A model generated the notes under the pieces. It saw only the letters and a program-made list of their open reading frames with translations. It made no database searches and had not been told where the DNA came from. This document shows positions 1 to 5,953 of a stretch of 9,617 nucleotides of DNA, in pieces (within the stretch, counting starts at the first letter, position 1; each line of letters begins with the position of its first letter). The stretch covers positions 1 to 9,617 of the forward strand of contig JAHYYS010000082.1 in the NCBI GenBank assembly GCA_019424865.1, written 5' to 3'. The position numbers and the translations under genes are program-made. Source of the DNA: a bacterium. Lineage in GTDB: Bacteria > Bacillota > Clostridia > Oscillospirales > Oscillospiraceae.

Positions 1-1567
1 CCTTCACCACCTCAGAGGGGTGCTTGATGCGGCTCCAGGACAGCTCGGAGATGTGAACCATGCCGTCCACACCGCCGATGTCCACGAAGGCGCCATAGGA
101 GGTGAGGGACTTCACGGTGCCGGTGTAGTGCTTGCCATCCTCGATCTCGGCCCAGACCTTCTCCGCGGCGGCAGCCCGCTCGGCGCGCTGCACCTTGCTG
201 ATGGAGCCCACCACGCGGCGGCGGGCACGGTTGACCTCAGTGATAACCAGACGGACCTTCTGCTTGACCAGGGTGCTCATGGGAGTCTCCCGGGGCAGGC
301 CGGTCTGGGAAGCGGGAACAAAGACGCGGATGCCCTTGACGGACACAACCACGCCGCCCTTGTTGTCCTCAGTGACAAAGCCCTCGAGAACGGTCTCGTT
401 CTCCTTGGCCTCTTCAATCTCCTCCCAGTGCTTCACCGCATCCAGGCGCTTCTTGGACAGCTTGACCAGGCAGTCCCGGTCGCTGACCAGCATAACATAG
501 GCCTCGATCTCGTCGCCGACCTTGACAATGTCCTCCGGCTTGACCGTGGGGTCGTCGCTCAGCTCGGACAGGGGGATATAGCCGGGGTACTTGATGCCCA
601 GTTCCACCTGGACCTCAGTGGGTGTAATGGCAACCACTGTCCCGGTGACCTTATCCCCATTATTTAAAGTTTTGATCGATTCCTCCAGCAGCTCTGCAAA
701 GGATTTTTCGATCTCCATGATTTCGTCGCTCATTTTGTCATAGACCTCCTTTATTATCCACGCAGGCGTAGACGCGCCCGCCGTGATGCCGACCCTTTCC
801 GCCCGGGGCATATGGCTCAAATCCAAATCTGCCGCCCGTTCAATCAACCGCACGTCCGGACAGGCCTCGCGGCAAATCTCCGCAAGGCGTCTGGTGTTCG
901 AGCTTTTGCGATCCCCGATGACCACCATCATGCCGCATGTTTGGGCCAGCTGGCGGGCTTCCTCCTGGCGTTTGGACGTCGCTCCACATATTGTATCAAA
1001 AAATTCTGCGTTTGTACACTCTTTTTTTGCTTTTTTCACGCAGTCATCCCAAATTTTCCTGGTAGAGGTGGTCTGGGACACAAATGTGAGGGGGAAATCC
1101 CGCCGTTCCGGGTCCTCCTGCAGCCAGCGCTCCAGCTCCTCCGCCCCGGAAACCACCGCCGGACTGCGGCACCAGCCGGCAATGGCCAGCACCTCCGGAT
1201 GATCCGGCGTACCCACGATCACCGGCCGGCGCCCCTGCGCCTCCGCCTGCTGCACCACCTTGTGGATGTGCGTGACGTTGGGACAGGTGGCGTCCAAAAT
1301 TTCAGCGCCCCGGTCCGCCAGCAGCTGGTGGACCGCCCTGCCCTCCCCGTGAGAACGAATCAGAACCGTACAGCCGGCGGGGACCTCCTCCGGGCGCTCC
1401 ACGGTCCGCAGCCCCTGTTCCTCCAGGCGGCGGATCACGTCGGTGTTATGGATGATGGAGCCCAGCATCACACAGGGCCGACCCTGCCGGGCGGTCTCCT
1501 CGGCCATCTCCACCGCCCGGCGCACGCCGTAGCAAAAGCCCGCGGAGCGGGCCAGAATCAGCGTCAT
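1..1567 (-). CDS. ispH-rpsA: IspH-S1 fusion: HMBPP reductase / ribosomal protein S1 (partial, C-terminus off the left edge)
   Basis: One open frame of 522 codons runs from ATG at 1567 through the left edge with no stop. Residues 1-277 are IspH, the [4Fe-4S] enzyme that reduces HMBPP to IPP and DMAPP in the MEP isoprenoid pathway. Visible are the three cluster cysteines C12 (AGFCYG), C95 (DATCPN) and C194 (TICGAT), substrate histidines H40, H73 and H123, catalytic E125 (HPEV), and S222-S223-N224 and S266, which match the phosphate-binding residues. From about residue 279 (MSDE) it becomes S1-like. OB-fold S1 repeats lie at about 304-375 and 391-460, and a third starts near 478 (GTVKSLTSYGAFVDIGG) and is cut. 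S1 repeats bind mRNA. I translated the junction by hand and it is in frame, so the fusion is real and not a missed stop. Such bifunctional proteins are known in Clostridia. The start overlaps the plsC stop as ATGA. The AT-rich stretch at about 985-1040 stands out in a GC-rich gene. Confidence 0.95.
   Translation of the reverse strand, partial: MTLILARSAGFCYGVRRAVEMAEETARQGRPCVMLGSIIHNTDVIRRLEEQGLRTVERPEEVPAGCTVLIRSHGEGRAVHQLLADRGAEILDATCPNVTHIHKVVQQAEAQGRRPVIVGTPDHPEVLAIAGWCRSPAVVSGAEELERWLQEDPERRDFPLTFVSQTTSTRKIWDDCVKKAKKECTNAEFFDTICGATSKRQEEARQLAQTCGMMVVIGDRKSSNTRRLAEICREACPDVRLIERAADLDLSHMPRAERVGITAGASTPAWIIKEVYDKMSDEIMEIEKSFAELLEESIKTLNNGDKVTGTVVAITPTEVQVELGIKYPGYIPLSELSDDPTVKPEDIVKVGDEIEAYVMLVSDRDCLVKLSKKRLDAVKHWEEIEEAKENETVLEGFVTEDNKGGVVVSVKGIRVFVPASQTGLPRETPMSTLVKQKVRLVITEVNRARRRVVGSISKVQRAERAAAAEKVWAEIEDGKHYTGTVKSLTSYGAFVDIGGVDGMVHISELSWSRIKHPSEVVK
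731..751 (-). promoter_or_regulatory. Internal ribosome binding site and start at the IspH/S1 junction
   Basis: On the minus strand a perfect AAGGAGG (751-745) is followed after 11 nt by an in-frame ATG (733-731, Met279 of the fusion), exactly where S1-like sequence begins (MSDEIMEIEKS). The local sequence is AT-rich (ATA ATA AAG GAG), as expected of an accessible start site. It could let ribosomes make a stand-alone S1 protein. The residues encoded (IIKEVYDKM) may be conserved for protein reasons, so the match could be a by-product of Lys-Glu-Val codons. A three-codon out-of-frame ATG-ACA-AAA-TGA overlaps this start. Confidence 0.45.
990..1018 (-). promoter_or_regulatory. Possible internal sigma-A promoter inside ispH, upstream of the S1 part
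   Basis: Read on the minus strand, TGTACA (1018-1013; 4 of 6 to TTGACA) is followed after exactly 17 nt by TACAAT (995-990; 5 of 6 to TATAAT). Just upstream of the -35 box lie an A7 tract (1022-1028) and an A6 tract (1031-1036), where an UP element would sit. The element would start transcription about 250 nt before the in-frame ATG at the start of the S1 region. It lies within coding sequence for KKAKKE and FFDTIC, so the A-tracts could simply be Lys codons. Inference only. Confidence 0.4.
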
Positions 1568-2160
1568 GACATCTGCCCCTTCCCCAGGGCGTGGATGCGC
1601 TCCATCAGCTCCTCCGTAATGGCATCCAGCTCGTCGGGCGTGGGCTTGCGTCCGGCATAGGCGGGGTGGAATGGCTCCCCCACCACAACCAGGTGACGGC
1701 GGAACAGCCGCTTCCGGGGCTGGATGTACACGGGCAGCAGCGGCGCTCCGGTTCGGGTGGCGAACATGGCGGCCCCGGTTTTGGCGGACACGTCCTCTCC
1801 CTCGTGGACCCGGGTGCCCTCAGGGAACATCAGCAGCTTGTCGCCATTCTTTAAAAAACGAAGGGCAGTCTTCACCGCCTTCATATCCGCGTGTCCCCGG
1901 TCCACGCCGAACACCCCTGCCTTGCCCAGCAGAAAGCCGATCACGGGGACCTGCATAATCTGAATCTTGGCCATTGCCCGCATGGGGTACTTCCGGCCAA
2001 AGCCGAATACCACATAAAAGGGGTCGCCGATGGTGGTGTGGTTGGGGCAGATGACCGCCGCCCCCTCCGGAATATTCTCCCGGCCCACCAGCCTGACCCG
2101 GCGGATCAGATGGAAAAAGGGCCAGATAATTGCATAGAGAAAACGAAACCAGGCGTCCAT
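1564..2160 (-). CDS. plsC: 1-acyl-sn-glycerol-3-phosphate acyltransferase (PlsC family)
   Basis: This 198-residue protein should transfer an acyl chain to lysophosphatidic acid at the inner membrane, making phosphatidic acid for phospholipid synthesis. Seen are a hydrophobic N-terminal segment (residues 4-19), the HX4D catalytic motif NHTTIGD (H41, D46), the GVDRG block (85-89), FPEGTR (112-117), which binds the glycerol phosphate, and the hydrophobic LLPVYI strand. I chose ATG at 2160 because GGGAGG lies 8 nt upstream and the family normally begins close to the WFRFLYA segment. The alternative is GTG at 2211, which adds 17 charged residues. It would overlap the cmk stop as GTGA, with AAAGGAG 11 nt upstream. 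That overlap type recurs in this window, so the longer form is not excluded. The stop overlaps the ispH start (ATGA). The exact acyl acceptor is not shown by sequence. Confidence 0.92.
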   Translation of the reverse strand: MDAWFRFLYAIIWPFFHLIRRVRLVGRENIPEGAAVICPNHTTIGDPFYVVFGFGRKYPMRAMAKIQIMQVPVIGFLLGKAGVFGVDRGHADMKAVKTALRFLKNGDKLLMFPEGTRVHEGEDVSAKTGAAMFATRTGAPLLPVYIQPRKRLFRRHLVVVGEPFHPAYAGRKPTPDELDAITEELMERIHALGKGQMS

Positions 2161-2207
2161 GCGCCGTTCCTCCCGGTCCGCCGCCTGATTGGTGAGGGCA
2201 TCAGCGT

Positions 2208-2885
2208 TCACTGGGCAATCCGCTCCTTTACAAGGGAGAGCAGCGCCTTCAGGCTCTCCTCCAGATTCAAGCTGGTGGTATCCAGCAGCACGGCGTCCTC
2301 CGCCTGACGCAGGGGCGCGGCGGCCCGGCTTTCATCCTGCTGATCCCGCAGGCGGATGTCCCGCAGGATAGTGTCAAAGTCGGCCTGCTCCCCCCGCTGC
2401 TCCAGCTCCCGCAGGCGGCGGTGCGCCCTGGCCTCCGGGGCGGCGGTGAGGAAAATTTTAACGTCCGCCCCGGGCAGCACCACGGTACCGATGTCCCGGC
2501 CGTCCATCACAATATCGTGCTCCTCGGCCTGCCGGCGCTGGAAGTCCAGCAGGAACGCCCGCACCTGGGGAATGGCCGCCACCTGGGAGGCCGCGCCGGA
2601 TACCCGGTGCTCCCGAATGGCGCGGGAGACATCCTCCCCGTCCAGATACATGCGCTGTTCCCCGTCGGGGCCGTGCTCCAGCCGGATATCCAGGGCCGCC
2701 AGCACCGGAACCACCTGCTCCGGACTGGCCGGATCTCCCCCGGTCCGCAGCACTTTCAGCGCCACCGTGCGGTAAATTGCCCCGGTATCCACGTAGAGAA
2801 ATCCCAGTTCCCGGGCCAGAGCCCGGGCCAGGGTGCTTTTGCCGGCCCCGGCGGGGCCGTCAATGGCTATGCTTTGATGCTTCAT
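2208..2885 (-). CDS. cmk: Cytidylate kinase (CMP/dCMP kinase)
   Basis: This 225-residue protein (E. coli Cmk has 227) phosphorylates CMP and dCMP with ATP in the cytosol. Seen are the P-loop GPAGAGKST (residues 10-18), the YVDTGAIYR nucleotide-binding segment (31-39), MDGRDIGT (127-134), and the lid-type RDQQDESR with the following APL (180-192), all diagnostic for the family. ATG at 2885 (MKHQSIAIDG) is chosen by family alignment, with GGAG 6 nt upstream. An in-frame ATG at 2921 and a TTG at 2978 would only add residues unlike the family. The gene follows the flavoprotein after a 74-nt gap holding a small hairpin and precedes plsC. The cmk-plsC-ispH/rpsA order is familiar in Clostridia, and cmk next to an S1 gene is also seen in E. 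coli and B. subtilis. Confidence 0.97.
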   Translation of the reverse strand: MKHQSIAIDGPAGAGKSTLARALARELGFLYVDTGAIYRTVALKVLRTGGDPASPEQVVPVLAALDIRLEHGPDGEQRMYLDGEDVSRAIREHRVSGAASQVAAIPQVRAFLLDFQRRQAEEHDIVMDGRDIGTVVLPGADVKIFLTAAPEARAHRRLRELEQRGEQADFDTILRDIRLRDQQDESRAAAPLRQAEDAVLLDTTSLNLEESLKALLSLVKERIAQ

Positions 2886-2917
2886 ACCTTGCTCCAAACT
2901 GTTTGTACTGTCTCGTT

Positions 2918-2938
2918 CCATTGCTTTTCCTGCAATGG
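2918..2938 (-). repeat. Small perfect hairpin in the cmk leader
   Basis: On the minus strand CCATTGC (2938-2932) and GCAATGG (2924-2918) form a perfect 7-bp stem with a 7-nt loop, 33 nt upstream of the cmk ATG. No U-run follows on either strand, so it is not an intrinsic terminator. It may shape the mRNA between the flavoprotein and cmk. It may also occlude the alternative ATG at 2921, which lies in the 3' arm. Confidence 0.4.
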
Positions 2939-2959
2939 GAGGATAGGAAAAAGAGAGGC

Positions 2960-4228
2960 TCAGCGCTGCGCGGCGCAAAACGCCGCAGCGCTCTCCCCCG
3001 CCGCCCGGCCGGTGGCCCAGGCAATCTGCAGGTTAAAGCCCCCGGTATAGGCGTCCACGTCAATCATCTCTCCGGCGAAGAACAGCCCGCTGACTTTTTT
3101 GGACGCCATGGTTTTGGGGTCAATCTCCCCCACTTTTATCCCGCCGGCCGTGACAATGGCCTCGGCAATGGGACGCGGCCCGGAGACGGAGACCGAAAAG
3201 GCCTTGAACAGCTCCAGCAGGCGGCGGCGCTCTTCCCGCGTCACATCCCGGGCCTTTTTGTCCCCCGGGATCCCGGCCCGCTCCAGCAGCACCGGCACCA
3301 GCAGCCGCGGGGCCAGCGCCCCCAGCACATGGTCCATGTTCCGGTTGGCCCCCTCCGCCAGCTCCCGTACCAGCCGGGCATCCAGCACCTGCTCCTCCAG
3401 CGCGGGCTTCAGGTCGATGGAGCAGGTATACTGCTCCCGGTCAAAATCCCGCATATGGGCGCTGGCGGACAGCACCAGCGGCCCGGACAGGCCGAAGTGG
3501 GTGAACAACAGCTCCCCCTGCTCACGATATATGATTTTACCCTTTCGCCCCCGGATCGTCAAGAGCACGTTTTTCAGGGCCAGCCCCTGCATTCTGCCGC
3601 AGAAGCCGTCGTCAGACTCCAGCGGCACCAGCGACGGCCGGGGCTCCACGACCGTGTGCCCCAGCCCGGCCGCGATATGCAGGCCGTCTCCGGTGGATCC
3701 GGTGGCGGGATAGGACAGCCCGCCGGTGGCAAGGATAACCGCTTGACAGGAAAAGCCGGTCAGTGACTTGCCCTCCCCAATCTCCACGGCCTGCACCGCT
3801 CCCTCCCGGCAGTCCAAAGAAGAGACCCGCCCCTGGAGGATGGGAACCCGCAGCCGGAGCAGCTCCCGGAACAGGGCGTCAATAATGTCGGCGGACTTGT
3901 CCGAAACGGGAAACACCCGGTTTCCCCGCTCCACCTTCAGGGGAACGCCCAGACTGGTGAAAAATTCCTCCACCCAGGCTGGCGGTGTGCGGCTCATGGT
4001 GCTGTACAAAAACCGCCCGTTTCGGGGAACGGCGGCCAGCACCTCCTCCGCAGCGCAGTGGTTGGTCACATTGCACCTGCCCTTGCCGGTGATGTACAGC
4101 TTTCGGCCCACCTTTGGATTGCGCTCCACAAGACAGACCTCTGCGCCCTGCCGGGCAGCCGTCACAGCGGCCATCATGCCGGCCGCGCCGCCGCCCACCA
4201 CAATCAGGTCATAATGCGTCCCGCTCAC
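2960..4228 (-). CDS. HI0933/YhiN/BaiN-family NAD(P)/FAD-dependent flavoprotein
   Basis: This 422-residue flavoprotein belongs to the HI0933-like family, variously named aminoacetone oxidase or BaiN-like reductase. Seen are an N-terminal Rossmann dinucleotide fold with VVGGGAAGMMAA (GGGAAG at 12-17) and an acidic end to the second strand (VCLVERN). The family block GRKLYITGKGRCNVTN lies at 41-56, the ATGGLSYPATGSTGDG block lies in the middle, and the C-terminal FAD-contact segment GLFFAGEMIDVDAYTGGFN lies at about 381-399. It has no signal peptide or membrane segment, so it should be cytosolic. GTG at 4228 is the start: it overlaps the RpiR stop as GTGA and has AAGGTG 5 nt upstream. Members are widespread housekeeping-type proteins whose physiological substrate is poorly settled. 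BaiN-type bile-acid chemistry is only one proposal, and this sequence does not decide it. Confidence 0.9.
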   Translation of the reverse strand: MSGTHYDLIVVGGGAAGMMAAVTAARQGAEVCLVERNPKVGRKLYITGKGRCNVTNHCAAEEVLAAVPRNGRFLYSTMSRTPPAWVEEFFTSLGVPLKVERGNRVFPVSDKSADIIDALFRELLRLRVPILQGRVSSLDCREGAVQAVEIGEGKSLTGFSCQAVILATGGLSYPATGSTGDGLHIAAGLGHTVVEPRPSLVPLESDDGFCGRMQGLALKNVLLTIRGRKGKIIYREQGELLFTHFGLSGPLVLSASAHMRDFDREQYTCSIDLKPALEEQVLDARLVRELAEGANRNMDHVLGALAPRLLVPVLLERAGIPGDKKARDVTREERRRLLELFKAFSVSVSGPRPIAEAIVTAGGIKVGEIDPKTMASKKVSGLFFAGEMIDVDAYTGGFNLQIAWATGRAAGESAAAFCAAQR

Positions 4229-5088
4229 TCCTGCACCTTCTCATACACCCCGTACTCCTCCCAGATCTGCTCCAGCGTCTGGAAGGTGCGGGACAGCTCG
4301 TCGCCCTTTTTCCGGCTGACTGCCACCAGCAGGGCATTGACCATGGAGAGGGGGGCCACCAGCGAATCCACGAAGGAGGCCATATCGCTGCGGGCCTTCA
4401 GGGTATAGCGGGAGATAGCCGCCAGGGGGGACGCCTCGCTGTCCGTAATGGCGATGGTGGTGGCGCCCCGGTCCCGGGCAAAGTTCATCGCCTGAATGGT
4501 CCGGCTGGAGTACCGGGGGAAGCTGATGCCGATGACCACGTCTCCCTCCCCAACCCGCAGCAGGTTTTCAAACACCTCGCTGGCGGTATTGGCCGAGACC
4601 TTGACCACATTGTCAAAAATCAGGTTGAAGTAGAAGTTCATAAAGGTGGCAATGGCGGCGGAGGAGCGCACGCCGATGATATACAGCTTTCGGGCCGAGA
4701 CGATGGCGTCCACCGCCTTGTCAAAGCTGTCCCGGTCAATCTCCTCCAGCGTCAGGCGGATCTTTTCAATGTCCGACTGCAGCACCATGGACAGCAGATC
4801 CTGATCCCCCAGGCGGTCCTTGGTCACCTCGATGCGCTGCACTGAGGTCAGCCGGTTCCGGATCATTTTTTGCAGGGATTTCTGCATGTCCGGATAGCCG
4901 TCATACCCCAATTCGGCGGCAAAGCGAACCACGGTGGATTCGCTGACCCCAACCTTCTTTCCCAGGCGGCTGGCCGTCATAAAGGCCGCTTTGTCATAAG
5001 AATCCAATATAAAATTTCCAATTTTTCTCTGTCCCTTGGAAAATGTACTCATCTTTTCCTGAATGATGGCCAAAATATCACGATTCAT
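4225..5088 (-). CDS. MurR/RpiR-family transcriptional regulator
   Basis: This is a 287-residue two-domain regulator. The N-terminal RpiR helix-turn-helix is at about 1-77, with the recognition region ASRLGKKVGVSESTVVRF (39-56). The C-terminal SIS domain, which usually senses phosphosugars, is at about 120-260 with KLYIIGVRSSAAIA (134-147) and GISFPRYSSRT (187-197). ATG at 5088 is chosen because the family starts near this point and AGGAG lies 10 nt upstream. Upstream in-frame Mets at 5133 and 5190 lack a good ribosome site. The second lies beyond the promoter -35 box and the first is just downstream of its -10. No sugar-metabolism gene is in the window, so the ligand is unknown. The gene has its own promoter-like sequence (5140-5168) and a palindrome beside it, which suggests autoregulation. 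Its stop overlaps the flavoprotein start (GTGA). Confidence 0.93.
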   Translation of the reverse strand: MNRDILAIIQEKMSTFSKGQRKIGNFILDSYDKAAFMTASRLGKKVGVSESTVVRFAAELGYDGYPDMQKSLQKMIRNRLTSVQRIEVTKDRLGDQDLLSMVLQSDIEKIRLTLEEIDRDSFDKAVDAIVSARKLYIIGVRSSAAIATFMNFYFNLIFDNVVKVSANTASEVFENLLRVGEGDVVIGISFPRYSSRTIQAMNFARDRGATTIAITDSEASPLAAISRYTLKARSDMASFVDSLVAPLSMVNALLVAVSRKKGDELSRTFQTLEQIWEEYGVYEKVQE

Positions 5089-5139
5089 AAGCTCAACTCT
5101 CCTGTTTGGATTTGCCAAAAAGGGCCGTTTCATTGCTTT

Positions 5140-5168
5140 ATCATACCTGTTTCCGCAAAAAAATGCAA
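5140..5168 (-). promoter_or_regulatory. Sigma-A-type promoter of the RpiR regulator block
   Basis: On the minus strand TTGCAT (5168-5163) and TATGAT (5145-5140; 5 of 6 to consensus) are separated by exactly 17 nt. They lie in the AT-rich gap between the pseudouridine synthase stop and the regulator ATG at 5088. Transcription would start near 5133 and give a leader of about 45 nt. This is the clearest intergenic promoter in the window and probably drives the regulator, flavoprotein, cmk, plsC and ispH-rpsA. Confidence 0.65.
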
Positions 5169-5172
5169 GAGA

Positions 5173-5205
5173 TTTTTGCAGGAATTTCATTCAACCCTGC
5201 AAAAA
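5173..5205 (-). promoter_or_regulatory. Operator-like 10-bp inverted repeat next to the RpiR promoter
   Basis: Perfect arms TTTTTGCAGG (5173-5182) and CCTGCAAAAA (5196-5205) flank a 13-nt spacer, ending 5 bp upstream of the -35 box. A further TGCAA half-site (5164-5168) overlaps the -35 box and pairs with TTGCA at 5176-5180 across 7 nt. The arms overlap the last codons and stop of the pseudouridine synthase gene. No U-run follows the stem, so a terminator is unlikely. RpiR-family proteins bind palindromes, and autoregulation is an inference. Confidence 0.5.
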
Positions 5206-5925
5206 CCTCTTTTCCTCCTCCAGTCCGGTCAGCATCAGCACCTCCTGCGGAGTCAGATGCCGCCACTGCCCCGGCGCCAGAGCGCGGTCCAAATACAGCC
5301 CGCCCTCCCGTATTCGTTTCAGCCGCAGCACCTGCAGCCCCGCCTGGGCGCACATGCGCCGCACCTGGCGGTTTTTCCCTTGAACGATTACAATGGACAG
5401 CTGCTTAATATTGCCGCTGCTCCGGCCCACCCGCACCCGGGCGGGGGCCAGGAGCTGACCATCCAGCTCCATGGGGCCTGACAGAACAGGCAGTGCCTTA
5501 TCCACGCTGCCCGATACCCAGACCAGATACTCCTTCTCCACCTGATGGGAGGGGTGGATCAGCCGGTGGGTCAGCGCCCCGTCATCCGTCATCAGCAGCA
5601 GCCCCTCTGAATCCAGATCCAGCCGCCCCACGGGCCAGACCCGCGCGCCGCAGCCGGAAACCAGCTGGGCCACTGTCTTTCTTCCCTTTTCGTCGGACAG
5701 GGTGGTGACATAGCCCCGCGGCTTGTTCAGCATCAGATAGGTCCGGCCGCCCCCCGGCCGCAGCGGCCGGCCGTCCACCAAAATCTGGTCCCGGTCCAGA
5801 TCCGCCTGATCCCCCAGGTGGGCCTTTTGGCCGTTGACCGTCACGCGCCCGGCCGCGATCCACTCCTCCGCCGTCCGCCGGGAAGCCAGACCGCAGGCCG
5901 ATATCAATTTTTGCAGCCGATCCAT
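5191..5925 (-). CDS. rluB: rRNA pseudouridine synthase, RluB/RsuA family
   Basis: This 244-residue enzyme isomerises a specific uridine in ribosomal RNA to pseudouridine. An N-terminal S4 RNA-binding domain (about 1-60; RLQKLISACGLASRRTAEEWI, then GRVTVNG) precedes the catalytic domain with LNKPRGYVTT (66-75) and the motif GRLDLDSEGLLLMT. In that motif D103 is the expected catalytic aspartate. The C-terminal QGKNRQVRRMC block is also typical. ATG at 5925 has GAGGAG 6 nt upstream and begins at the family's usual MxRLQK start. A 33-residue extension from an upstream non-ATG codon would run into dac and is not credible. It follows dac by 28 nt and probably shares its transcript. The family split between RluB, RluE, RluF and RsuA is not certain from sequence alone, but the neighbourhood matches the Firmicutes rluB (ypuL) locus. 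Confidence 0.93.
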   Translation of the reverse strand: MDRLQKLISACGLASRRTAEEWIAAGRVTVNGQKAHLGDQADLDRDQILVDGRPLRPGGGRTYLMLNKPRGYVTTLSDEKGRKTVAQLVSGCGARVWPVGRLDLDSEGLLLMTDDGALTHRLIHPSHQVEKEYLVWVSGSVDKALPVLSGPMELDGQLLAPARVRVGRSSGNIKQLSIVIVQGKNRQVRRMCAQAGLQVLRLKRIREGGLYLDRALAPGQWRHLTPQEVLMLTGLEEEKRFLQG

Positions 5926-5953
5926 GGCCTTCTCCTCTCTCTTTTTCTGCTCT

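Noticed and set aside
20..667. 215-codon open frame on the plus strand at the left edge
   Set aside because: The minus strand here encodes clear S1 repeats continuous with IspH, so the plus frame is a shadow.
1020..1037. A AAA AAA slippery sequence in ispH as a programmed frameshift site
   Set aside because: The fusion reads in frame without a shift, and I see no stimulatory structure just downstream. The A-tracts fit an UP element or plain Lys codons better.
812..1660. Long open frame on the plus strand
   Set aside because: It lies antisense to ispH and plsC, which have all their family motifs. Long antisense frames are expected in GC-rich coding DNA, and the translation resembles no protein I know.
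2886..2978. N-terminal extension of cmk from TTG 2978 or ATG 2921
   Set aside because: The extra residues are unlike the Cmk family, whose N-terminus matches MKHQSIAIDGPAGAGKS from ATG 2885. The TTG form would also overlap the flavoprotein gene.
2777..3766. 329-codon open frame on the plus strand
   Set aside because: It is antisense to the flavoprotein and cmk, and rich in P, R, G, Q and H as is typical of a shadow frame.
5173..5205. Inverted repeat as the terminator of rluB
   Set aside because: The arms have T before and A after the GC core, the reverse of a terminator. No U-run follows on the minus strand, and a promoter lies directly downstream.
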